From positions 1 through 14,868 of the forward strand of contig FR879540.1 in NCBI GenBank assembly GCA_000434475.1: DNA of 14,868 nucleotides, in the 5' to 3' direction. The position numbers and the translations under genes were made by a program. Under the pieces are notes generated by a model. That model had not been told where the DNA came from. It searched no databases and saw nothing but the letters and a program-made list of their open reading frames with translations. Below, piece by piece: positions 8,495 through 14,728 of the stretch (positions are counted from its first letter, which is position 1; the number at the start of each line of letters is the position of its first letter). The stretch comes from Dialister sp. CAG:486. GTDB lineage: Bacteria > Bacillota > Negativicutes > Veillonellales > Dialisteraceae.

Positions 8495-8509
8495 TAATCA
8501 GGAGGAAAA

Positions 8510-8878
8510 ATGATCACACCTATTGGAAAATTTTTAAGGAAACTGCGCATAGACACAGGCGAAATTCTAAAAGACATGGCTGAGAAGCTGCACGTATCCC
8601 CCTCTTTTCTCTCAGCAGTAGAGAATGGAAAGAAAAAAATGCCATCCACATGGAACAGCACAATTTGCATTTTATATCAGCTCAGTGCAGATCAGAGAGC
8701 TGAATTCACAAAAGCCATCGCTGCGACAGAAGAATCTGTCACTCTTGACCTAACCACTTTTTCTTTCCCACAAAAAGAAGCCGCCATTTCTTTTGCACGT
8801 GAATTTCCCACGTTTTCTGATAAAGAGCTAGAGGCTCTGCAGATCTTTTTAAAAAGAGGCGATAAACATAATGTATAA
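8510..8878 (+). CDS. Xre-family HTH transcriptional regulator
   Basis: 122-residue DNA-binding protein. Residues about 5-60 form a lambda-repressor-type helix-turn-helix (KFLRKLRIDTGEILKDMAEK, then SPSFLSAVENGKK), followed by a helical tail. The start has a perfect AGGAGG 5 bases ahead. It overlaps the ImmA-type protease gene by 8 bases, the classic repressor/anti-repressor pair of mobile elements (ImmR/ImmA of ICEBs1 is the model). It probably represses its own promoter and perhaps the downstream genes through the repeated motif seen at three island promoters. Confidence 0.88.
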   Translation: MITPIGKFLRKLRIDTGEILKDMAEKLHVSPSFLSAVENGKKKMPSTWNSTICILYQLSADQRAEFTKAIAATEESVTLDLTTFSFPQKEAAISFAREFPTFSDKELEALQIFLKRGDKHNV

Positions 8879-9434
8879 ATCAAATCCCATTTCTCTTGAA
8901 GAGATCCGGCGTTACGTACGAAAAATCCGTGCAGGAATGGCCATGGAATTTACACTACCTGTTCCAATTGTAAGCATCTTAGAACAATACCTACCCATCA
9001 TTTTTGGTGAGACATATAATTACGAAATTGTTCCCGAAGAAGAAATGGGGAACAAACATGGCGAAACTATCCCGGATCAAGGACTAATCCGAATCAGAGA
9101 AGATGTCTATCTTGGTGCCTGCAGTGGCAATGGACGCGATCGTATGACTATTGCTCATGAAATCGGCCATTTCCTTTTGCATCGCAGCATTCGAGTTTCA
9201 CTTTGTCGTATGGAAAATGGCGTAACGGAGAAACCTAAGGTATATGAAAATCCTGAATGGCAAGCGGATGTCTTTGCCGGTGAACTGCTGGCTCCATCCT
9301 ATTTAATTGCCAATATGAGTGCAAAAGAAATCAGTGAAAAAGCCAAAGTCTCTTTGGCGGCAGCCGAGACACAACTTCGCCATCTACCTTCTTATCTTCG
9401 TCTAAATCGGAAAGGCGGTGATTCCTATGATTGA
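8871..9434 (+). CDS. ImmA/IrrE-family metallo-endopeptidase
   Basis: 187-residue zinc protease. The signature IAHEIGHFLLH gives HExxH at 96-100, and ENPEWQADVFAGELLAP near 126-142 supplies the third ligand (Glu129 likely) and the family's QADxFAxxLLxP motif. Proteases of this type cleave their partner Xre repressor after a stress or DNA-damage signal, switching the element on. The ATG lies inside the end of the Xre gene (8-base overlap), so translation is coupled. All catalytic residues are present. Confidence 0.92.
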   Translation: MYKSNPISLEEIRRYVRKIRAGMAMEFTLPVPIVSILEQYLPIIFGETYNYEIVPEEEMGNKHGETIPDQGLIRIREDVYLGACSGNGRDRMTIAHEIGHFLLHRSIRVSLCRMENGVTEKPKVYENPEWQADVFAGELLAPSYLIANMSAKEISEKAKVSLAAAETQLRHLPSYLRLNRKGGDSYD

Positions 9435-9442
9435 GTATAACT

Positions 9443-9468
9443 GAATTCCAGCCTACCAAATGGAATTC
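9443..9468. repeat. Inverted repeat downstream of the protease gene
   Basis: GAATTCCA (9443-9450) and TGGAATTC (9461-9468) form an 8-bp stem with a 10-base loop. No T-tract follows, so it is a weak terminator at best, or a regulator site ahead of the DUF4417 gene. Confidence 0.45.
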
Positions 9469-9498
9469 GGCTTGTAGCATGAATGGCAGCGTTTTCAA

Positions 9499-9523
9499 TA
9501 TAATACAAATTTTCTTTAGTAAG
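9499..9523 (+). promoter_or_regulatory. Candidate -10 box and repeated motif before the DUF4417 gene
   Basis: TATAAT (9499-9504) is followed directly by a copy of the island motif, with CTTTAGTAAG at 9514-9523. No convincing -35 box at normal spacing was found, so the promoter is weak or needs an activator. Confidence 0.45.
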
Positions 9524-9547
9524 TGCATTTTATGAAAGGCTTTTGAT

Positions 9548-10246
9548 ATGTTTACTCACACAGATTCATTTCCACGTGCATTGCGTCAAGTCCCCGATGC
9601 ATTTCAATCCTTCCTTGTACAAGGAGCTCATTTCACTCCTGCAGAAGAGTATCCCATCATCACTGCTGGCATGATTGCTTCTGTAGTTCCAAAGAAAATC
9701 ATGCCTTTCGATAAAGCCATATCCTATCGGGGTATCCTAAAAGATACATTTATCTCATTCTATTCTCCTGACCGAACTTTTGAAAGAGTACGCAGAAACC
9801 CAAAGCAGTACGTGCGCTTCTTTAAACGTACTGCCGAAATTATCGGTTTTGATTTCAGTGTTCATTCCGATATGCCCATAATAAAGCAAAAGTCTCAAAT
9901 GAATGACAATCTATCCCTTACCTACTATTTTGGTCAGCAAGGAATCCCTGTCATTCCAAATCTGCGATGTGGCATAGACGATCTTTTGCCGGAATTCTTA
10001 TCTGCAATCCCACACCAAAATTATGTCGCCATAGGAACACACGGATTCATTAAAGAAACATGGCAGCAATACGACTGGTTTTGCTTTCTGGAGCAGGTAC
10101 TCCAAACGTTGCACCCCAAGGGCGTCATTGTATATGGTTCTTTGCGAAATCCAATGTTTGATTGTTTTAAATCGCAAACACCATTCTACTTTTACGAACC
10201 ATGGATTTGTCAGAGAAGGAAGAAGGCATTATCTTATGTCAACTAA
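9548..10246 (+). CDS. DUF4417 domain-containing protein
   Basis: 232-residue protein that reads as DUF4417, a family of unknown function common on phages and mobile elements. Supporting segments: FERVRRNPKQYVRFFKR near 77-93, GFDFSVHSDMP near 99-109, the 'YYFGQQGIPVIPNLRCG' stretch near 126-142, VAIGTHGFIK near 158-167, and VIVYGSL near 195-201. No signal peptide, membrane segment or catalytic motif is visible. GAAAGG lies about 10 bases ahead of the start. Its end overlaps the next gene by 11 bases, which implies coupled translation and a shared function. Confidence 0.82.
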   Translation: MFTHTDSFPRALRQVPDAFQSFLVQGAHFTPAEEYPIITAGMIASVVPKKIMPFDKAISYRGILKDTFISFYSPDRTFERVRRNPKQYVRFFKRTAEIIGFDFSVHSDMPIIKQKSQMNDNLSLTYYFGQQGIPVIPNLRCGIDDLLPEFLSAIPHQNYVAIGTHGFIKETWQQYDWFCFLEQVLQTLHPKGVIVYGSLRNPMFDCFKSQTPFYFYEPWICQRRKKALSYVN

Positions 10247-10613
10247 AGGTGCAAGCAATCGCTATCCAACCACCCGCAATGGCAATCACCGCATGACAAG
10301 TGGGCACATCAACTATGCCTGGGCAAAGGCATTTAACAAACGGACGCTCTATGATCACTTCAGACGACATGGAGAGCAGATGAAGTGTGACACGCAAGAA
10401 GCCTATGCAGCCAAAGCCGTCAAATTTGCCAATACCATCGATAAGAAAAACTGTATCAGTTTCGTCGCAAAAAACGGAACCACATTTAAGTTCAATAAAA
10501 AAGACGGCACATTCGCTGTTATTATCAAAGAAAAAATAGTCGTTACCTATTTCAAACCCCAAGAGGGCATTGCTTATTATAGACATCAGATTGAGCTCAA
10601 CAAAAAGAAGTAG
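10236..10613 (+). CDS. Small toxin-like protein, possible nuclease domain
   Basis: 125-residue basic protein without recognised full-length homologs. I start it at ATG 10236, overlapping the DUF4417 gene by 11 bases; the frame is open further upstream but only as a shadow of that gene. The N-terminus is rich in Arg, Asn and Gly (KGASNRYPTTRNGNHR). The rest has the pattern LYDHFRRHG, then EAYAAKAVKFAN, then GTTFKFNKKDGTFAVI and VVTYFKPQEGIAYY. That series resembles C-terminal domains of polymorphic toxins, many of them RNases of the BECR type, but with no delivery domain. The call rests on pattern memory only. The next gene, a CPCC protein, belongs to a family often found next to toxins, which supports a toxin-immunity or toxin-antitoxin reading. 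Confidence 0.6.
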   Translation: MSTKGASNRYPTTRNGNHRMTSGHINYAWAKAFNKRTLYDHFRRHGEQMKCDTQEAYAAKAVKFANTIDKKNCISFVAKNGTTFKFNKKDGTFAVIIKEKIVVTYFKPQEGIAYYRHQIELNKKK

Positions 10614-10632
10614 TTTGAATGGAGATATCGAA

Positions 10633-11118
10633 ATGAAAAAACAATTTAAATCTATGGAATGTCCTGTTTGTCACAAGTTCTATTTTTCAGAACTGACAGA
10701 GGAAGACGTCACCTATGGGTTGGCACAGCAATGTACACAATGTGGATGGAACTATGACCTTGAACAAGTGAATGATCCTGATCTTGTGGATTTGGTTAAT
10801 GGGATGTCACTCAAAGAATACAAGAAAAAATACAAAAAACTGATTGCTAAAGATCCCGGTTACAATTATCTGGAAGCAAATTATACTCCTATACCACACA
10901 CATGTCCTGTTTGTGGAAAACACACCTTCCCCGAAGCCGGCAGTTTTGATATCTGCCCGGAATGCGGCTGGGAGGATGACGGCGTCATGGAAAATAGCCC
11001 GAGCGAATTTGCCGGCTGTGCCAATGATCTCTGCCTTCAAGACTTCCGGATTCGTTATCAACAGGAAATAAAAAAGAATCCTCACTACCGTTATAAAACA
11101 AACGGTTTACCAAAATAG
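10633..11118 (+). CDS. Cysteine-rich CPCC-type protein with two zinc-ribbon-like units
   Basis: 161-residue protein with two similar Cys4 units. Unit 1 has CPVC (10-13) and CTQCGWNYD (34 onward). Unit 2 has CPVC (91-94) and CPECGWEDD (108 onward) followed by FAGCANDLCLQDFRIRYQQ, which fits the CPCC family well, including its CxWEDD and N-xx-L features. Each unit probably binds one zinc. CPCC proteins occur near polymorphic toxins and are suspected immunity proteins. ATG 10633 is chosen over 10570 because GGAG lies 8 bases upstream and only 19 bases separate it from the toxin-like gene. A strong terminator follows, so this is the last gene of the module. Confidence 0.8.
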   Translation: MKKQFKSMECPVCHKFYFSELTEEDVTYGLAQQCTQCGWNYDLEQVNDPDLVDLVNGMSLKEYKKKYKKLIAKDPGYNYLEANYTPIPHTCPVCGKHTFPEAGSFDICPECGWEDDGVMENSPSEFAGCANDLCLQDFRIRYQQEIKKNPHYRYKTNGLPK

Positions 11119-11125
11119 CAAAACA

Positions 11126-11160
11126 CCATCAGAGCTACCAAACTCTGATGGCGTTTTTTT
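11126..11160 (+). terminator. Rho-independent terminator of the island operon
   Basis: Perfect 9-bp stem CCATCAGAG/CTCTGATGG with an 8-base loop, followed by CGTTTTTTT, eight bases after the CPCC stop. Confidence 0.9.
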
Positions 11161-11164
11161 AGGG

Positions 11165-11184
11165 ATACAATTCCCTTTAGTAAG
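11165..11184 (-). repeat. Third copy of the island motif
   Basis: ATACAATTCCCTTTAGTAAG matches 9503-9523 with one gap and two mismatches, and the reverse complement of the site at 8473-8489 with one gap. It lies just downstream of a minus-strand -10 box. Confidence 0.6.
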
Positions 11185-11189
11185 TTGTT

Positions 11190-11221
11190 ATTATAGTAAT
11201 CCCCCTTCGCAGAGTTGTCAA
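11190..11221 (-). promoter_or_regulatory. Minus-strand promoter without an obvious gene
   Basis: A perfect TTGACA (11221-11216) is 17 bp from TACTAT (11198-11193) or 20 bp from a perfect TATAAT (11195-11190). It points left into the island terminator and the antisense strand of the CPCC gene. No minus-strand gene follows for about 2.8 kb. Confidence 0.55.
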
Positions 11222-11246
11222 TACACTTCTATCCTTCAAGGCATAC

Positions 11247-11453
11247 ATTTCACGAAATTGCTTTCCCTTCTTCCACCCAGCTTCTCAATTCATGCATTTC
11301 ATCCAGAAGTTCTGCATGTGTCAGCTTTTCATGCGGTTCATACTCGATAACGATGTCCGCGTCCTCGGTATATTTCCCTGCCCAATGCATGATCTACCGA
11401 ATATCTGCCGTTCCATGGTGATAGTCCAGATGCTGGTCTGCTTTGCCATCATT
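11247..11453. repeat. Right 207-bp direct repeat flanking the island
   Basis: Partner of 8168-8374, offset by exactly 3,079 bases throughout, about 10 mismatches. Confidence 0.85.
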
Positions 11454-11710
11454 TTATAGCTTTCCATAAGCCATACATTCTCTTCGGATCCGATGTCCGA
11501 GGTCGCCTCGATGTTCACATACGGCCCATGAAAGGGCAAGGGGCATGTCATCTGCGGAACTTTGGCCGCCAAAGCCTGCCAATAGGCTTCATCATGGGTG
11601 AATGCGGTAAATTCAATGCCGAGATCGGGATCCCTGTTGCTCTCGATCCAGTCAGCAAATTCCGCAAAATGCTTCATTCCTACGATGAGATCACTGATGA
11701 AATATTTCAT
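11250..11710 (-). pseudogene. Sugar-phosphate isomerase/epimerase, internally deleted (copy B)
   Basis: The start is intact: ATG 11710 with GGAGGAG ahead. About 86 N-terminal residues (MKYFISDLIVGMKHFAEFAD onward, with PLPFHGPYVNIEA near 58-70) are followed at about 11454 by a jump to the C-terminal 70 residues in another frame. The catalytic middle, roughly 100 residues or more, is gone. The C-terminal part also has a TAG where copy A has CAA. The ATG is only two bases past the stop of the ABC-ATPase remnant, so the two once shared an operon. Family call: xylose-isomerase-like TIM barrel. Confidence 0.8.
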
Positions 11711-11712
11711 GA

Positions 11713-11925
11713 CTACTCCTCCGGATACCCGATATTGGCTTCCGTCTCCTTATCAAAGAAATGCAGTGTATGCTGATCGACCTTCCAGTAGGCTTGCGAT
11801 CTTCCTTGGAGAATATCGTCTCTCATGATGGAGATGACATCCGTTCCATTGACCGTAAGATAATATCCCACACGGCTTCCATAGTCTTCGTGATACTGAA
11901 CGGTCACAGGGATACAGCCCGTTCC
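11713..11925 (-). pseudogene. Sugar ABC transporter ATP-binding protein, C-terminal remnant
   Basis: About 70 residues of the C-terminal TOBE/regulatory domain of a MalK/UgpC/MsmK-type ATPase: IPVTVQYHEDYGSRVGYYLT, then LHFFDKETEANIGYPEE and stop. 'LHxFDKET' is characteristic of this family. The nucleotide-binding domain (Walker A and B, signature) is missing entirely. An ATG-less start and fusion to permease sequence upstream mark it as dead. Confidence 0.7.
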
Positions 11926-11931
11926 TGGCTC

Positions 11932-12060
11932 TGCCTCAGCAGGAAGATCCCGGTCGCATCCGCCAGCTGCGGAAGCGCGACGCCATAAATGCTGTCTACG
12001 AGACCCATATCCGATAAGGTGATGTAGTTCGGAACCATGGTGACGGTAAACGGAATAAAG
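11932..12060 (-). pseudogene. Sugar ABC transporter permease remnant (UgpE/MalG type)
   Basis: Minus-strand frame reads IPFTVTMVPNYITLSDMGLV and DSIYGVALPQLADATGIFLLRQ, the conserved stretch just before the EAA loop of MalG/UgpE permeases (VPxYxxLxxLGLxxxxxxxxLPxxAxxxGxFLLRQ). Only about 43 residues remain; both sides are lost. Confidence 0.7.
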
Positions 12061-12066
12061 ATCGTG

Positions 12067-12236
12067 CGATCAGAAGAAAATACAGTACATTTTCCCCGTG
12101 AACGGAAAAAGTGTCGGCAGCTCATTAAATGCAACCTTGAGGACCGGAGTCTTTGCGATCGCTTCTTTGATAGCCGGATCCTCTACGACCTCCTAACGAG
12201 GCGGCAGGTATCCGGTATTGATGGCCCACTGCTTTT
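12067..12236 (-). pseudogene. Extracellular sugar-binding protein remnant (UgpB type)
   Basis: Minus-strand frame reads KQWAINTGYLPPR, a TAG, then EVVEDPAIKEAIAKTPVLKV and AFNEL. This resembles the C-terminal lobe of family 1 solute-binding proteins (W-x-x-x-TGYLP motif). About 40 residues remain before sequence identity is lost. It precedes the permease remnant, as in ugpB-ugpAE-ugpC type operons. Confidence 0.65.
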
Positions 12237-12254
12237 ATTTATTTTCTCAAGCAC

Positions 12255-12288
12255 GAAAAAAGCCAGCACCGTGATCGGTACTGGCTTT
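12255..12288 (-). terminator. Terminator of the tRNA operon
   Basis: On the minus strand a 12-bp stem (one U-G pair), AAAGCCAGTACC/GGTGCTGGCTTT, with a 6-base loop runs into six Ts, a few bases after tRNA-Arg. Confidence 0.9.
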
Positions 12289-12293
12289 CAGGC

Positions 12294-12370
12294 TGGTGAC
12301 CCAAGAGAGATTCGAACTCCCGACACCTTGATTCGTAGTCAAGTGCTCTATCCAGCTGAGCTATTGGGCC
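12294..12370 (-). tRNA. tRNA-Arg (anticodon ACG)
   Basis: Full cloverleaf on the minus strand: acceptor GGCCCAA/TTGGGTC (one G-U), D-arm AGCTCAGCTGGATAGAGC, anticodon loop CTACGAA, T-arm loop TTCGAAT, encoded CCA end. The ACG anticodon (12334-12336) is the inosine-modified arginine tRNA. It ends three bases from tRNA-Trp. Confidence 0.96.
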
Positions 12371-12373
12371 ATG

Positions 12374-12449
12374 TGGCAGGGGCAGAGGGACTCAAACCCC
12401 CAACCTACGGTTTTGGAGACCGTTGCTCTATCAATTGCGCTATGCCCCT
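12374..12449 (-). tRNA. tRNA-Trp (anticodon CCA)
   Basis: Full cloverleaf on the minus strand: acceptor AGGGGCA/TGCCCCT, anticodon stem ACGGT/ACCGT with loop CTCCAAA, T-loop TTTGAGT, discriminator G and encoded CCA end. First gene of a two-tRNA transcript. Confidence 0.96.
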
Positions 12450-12487
12450 ATCTGTTTGATGGAAGTCATCATCCATGTGACTTGTAT

Positions 12488-12516
12488 ATAATAACAAATC
12501 TTTCTGGAAATTGCAA
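12488..12516 (-). promoter_or_regulatory. Promoter of the tRNA operon
   Basis: TTGCAA (12516-12511) and TATTAT (12493-12488) on the minus strand, 17-bp spacing, about 40 bases before tRNA-Trp. Confidence 0.7.
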
Positions 12517-12549
12517 GGTTTTTTTGCAAATATTTTTGAAAAAAGATTT

Positions 12550-12695
12550 TGGTGCAAAGTTCAGGGATCTCTGGAAAAAGGCGCAACGGGTCCTGTGGGG
12601 TCAATGGGGCGGTGCGGTGCGTAATAAAAGCACCGCCCGGTCATACAGTATTCTTCCAAACGGAAATCCTATTGAATTTTTTGAACTTTGCACCA
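12550..12695. repeat. 146-bp element with 14-bp inverted ends and inner hairpin
   Basis: TGGTGCAAAGTTCA (12550-12563) recurs as a perfect inverted copy at 12682-12695. Inside, GGGCGGTGC (12607-12615) pairs with GCACCGCCC (12630-12638). No coding frame is convincing. The rest of the gap between porin and tRNAs (12450-12748) holds the tRNA promoter and nothing else I recognise; no standard porin terminator was seen, so this structure may serve as one. Confidence 0.55.
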
Positions 12696-12748
12696 TCACC
12701 GATTTCTACTTCTTATCCACGGAGGTGAGAAATTTTCGCGATCTGCGA

Positions 12749-14575
12749 TTATTTAATATATGCGGTCGCTTTCAGCATGAACATGTTGTCCATCTTCTTG
12801 CCGCCCATATCTTTGGCGTTGAAGCCGTAGTTGGCTTCGACGAGGAGGCCGCGCATGGGGACGAAGGAGGCTTTGGCAAGGTAGAATTTCGCGCCGCCAA
12901 AGCTGTTGTGATCATTGGACGGATCACCATCAGTCAGCGAATCCATCTTATCGGCGAAGTAAGCCGGCATCTTCATGCCATTCCAATTTTTGTACACGTG
13001 TCCGGTATACTGGTCGACGATATCATTGCTGGATCCGCCGAAGTAGGTGCCTGCCTGGCTGTAGACGTAGTCGATGCCGATGGAGAAGGACTTGGCCTTG
13101 AGAACATTCGCTTCGCCGTAATGGATGCCGTAGTTGTAGCTGTACGGACGTTCATTGTTCAGCGGAAGCTTTCTGAGGTTCTTGATGAATTCGCCCTGAA
13201 CGCGAAGCATCGGGGTGACATTGTAGGAGCCGGCGAAGCCGTAGGCTTTCGCGATATGGCCGACAGGCCCGCAGGCTTTCATGGCATAGGCATGGGCTTC
13301 CCACTGGCCCGGTTTCTTGTAGATATAGGAGGCATAAGCGACCGGTACGTCTTCGTCATCACCCCAGCCCATGACGACATCTCTGCCCATCGGGTAAAGG
13401 GTATCGTTGACCGGATTGTAGTACCCGTTAGCCCCTTGCATCATCGCCTGCAGTGCAGCATTGGTTGGTTCCAGTTTCTTGTTAATAGCAGTTGCCAGAT
13501 CTGTCGCGCCAGCCTGCTGTAATCCACCAACAATCGTCTTCACATTCTTAAGCAGCTCAGGTGTGCTAGTGCTCGACTGAATCAGTGTCTGTGCGTTCTT
13601 AAGAGTTGCACCCAATTCCGGATGCTGCTGTACGGCCTGTGCTACCACCTTGTTTGTTTTCAGTTCATTCAGCAGTTTGCCTTTTGCGATATCAGATACC
13701 TTGACGCCGCGCATCATCGGGCCGGTGTATGCGTAGTTGATGTTGGTCGCACGGCCGAAGGCGAGGGTGAGGCGGCCGCCTTTCAGGTAGTCGCCGAAAG
13801 AAGCGAAGACGCCTTTGACTTCGCCGTCATAGGTGTAGCCGGTGACGCCCATCTTGACGGGGAACTGGCCGATGCCGATGAGGTTCTTGGATGGGCCGTA
13901 GGGGAGGTTTGTCGTATCCTGCTTCGGTCCGAAATGGTAGGTGGTCCACAGGCGGTTCAGATGGAAATCACCATCGCCGTAGCCCGTGCGGGGCTTGGTC
14001 TGGCTCTTGTCCTTCGGATCGATGCGGTTCACGTCGTAGCTTTCTTTGCCATTCATGTCCAGGATGGTCTCGATCTGACCGTAGAGGTGGACGCGGTCGT
14101 TCACGGGGGTGATGGTATTTAGGCGGACGCGGGTGGAAAGCTCGTTGTGCTTCTGGACATTTCCTTTGAATACATTGTCATATCGGTCGATGCTCTGGAC
14201 GCGGAGCTCGGTGATGAGGTCGGTCGCACCACGCTTCTTTTCAAGCTCTGCGATGCGGACGCCGAGGTCCTTGAGTTCATTCGCATACTGAGAGGAGAGC
14301 TTGGCGAGGGTCTCCTTCTGGGACGCATTCAGTGTATCTTCCTTCGCCATCAGGCGGGCGACGATCTGCGCGATCTCATAACGGGTGACATGCTTGTCTC
14401 CGCGGAAGGTGCCGTCCGGATAGCCGTCGATGACGCCCTCGTCGGAGAGCGAAGCGACGGCCTGATAGGCCCAGTCGTCAGCAGATACGTCGGTGAATGG
14501 ATTCGCTGCGCTTGCGGTCACTGCGGCGCAGGCGAAGCAGGCTGCAATGGCTGCTTTCAAAAAAGCGTGTTTCAT
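12749..14575 (-). CDS. OmpM-type SLH-domain outer-membrane porin
   Basis: 608-residue major outer-membrane protein of the Negativicutes type. Signal peptide 1-23 (cleavage after ASA), one SLH domain about 25-75 (NPFTDVSADDWAYQAVASLS then GYPDGTFRGDKHVTRYEIA), a coiled coil about 80-115, then a beta-barrel with many short aromatic strands. In relatives the SLH domain holds polyamine-decorated peptidoglycan, tethering the outer membrane to the wall, while the barrel acts as a diffusion channel. ATG 14575 has GAGAGG 5-6 bases upstream. The C-terminus is AYIK, not the usual terminal aromatic residue. Residues about 291-382 form an unusual helical insert with different base composition from the rest. 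The strong promoter and biased codons suggest high expression. Confidence 0.9.
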   Translation of the reverse strand: MKHAFLKAAIAACFACAAVTASAANPFTDVSADDWAYQAVASLSDEGVIDGYPDGTFRGDKHVTRYEIAQIVARLMAKEDTLNASQKETLAKLSSQYANELKDLGVRIAELEKKRGATDLITELRVQSIDRYDNVFKGNVQKHNELSTRVRLNTITPVNDRVHLYGQIETILDMNGKESYDVNRIDPKDKSQTKPRTGYGDGDFHLNRLWTTYHFGPKQDTTNLPYGPSKNLIGIGQFPVKMGVTGYTYDGEVKGVFASFGDYLKGGRLTLAFGRATNINYAYTGPMMRGVKVSDIAKGKLLNELKTNKVVAQAVQQHPELGATLKNAQTLIQSSTSTPELLKNVKTIVGGLQQAGATDLATAINKKLEPTNAALQAMMQGANGYYNPVNDTLYPMGRDVVMGWGDDEDVPVAYASYIYKKPGQWEAHAYAMKACGPVGHIAKAYGFAGSYNVTPMLRVQGEFIKNLRKLPLNNERPYSYNYGIHYGEANVLKAKSFSIGIDYVYSQAGTYFGGSSNDIVDQYTGHVYKNWNGMKMPAYFADKMDSLTDGDPSNDHNSFGGAKFYLAKASFVPMRGLLVEANYGFNAKDMGGKKMDNMFMLKATAYIK

Positions 14576-14698
14576 GGTTCCTCTCTTCTGAAATCGGAGC
14601 CGCTTTCCCCATGGTGCGCTCTCGATTTCTCATGCAAAAATGTAATATTAAAACTTACGGATATCATGTGTATTATTTTCTATTTACAAAACTAAAAC

Positions 14699-14728
14699 AT
14701 TATAGCGTAATACGTGGGAGAGTGTCAA
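14699..14728 (-). promoter_or_regulatory. Promoter of the porin gene
   Basis: Perfect TTGACA (14728-14723) and perfect TATAAT (14704-14699) on the minus strand, 18-bp spacing. The leader is about 115 bases, AT-rich, with no riboswitch I recognise. Confidence 0.85.

Noticed and set aside
8168..11453. Insertion sequence or composite transposon
   Set aside because: No transposase or integrase was found and the 207-bp repeats are pieces of a metabolic gene, not IS ends.
12371..13522. Long plus-strand frame over the tRNAs and the porin gene
   Set aside because: It runs antisense through two tRNAs and a well-supported porin; GC-rich codon bias on the other strand explains it.
13622..14122. Plus-strand frames antisense to the porin gene
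   Set aside because: Shadow frames caused by the porin's codon bias; no motifs or ribosome-binding sites.
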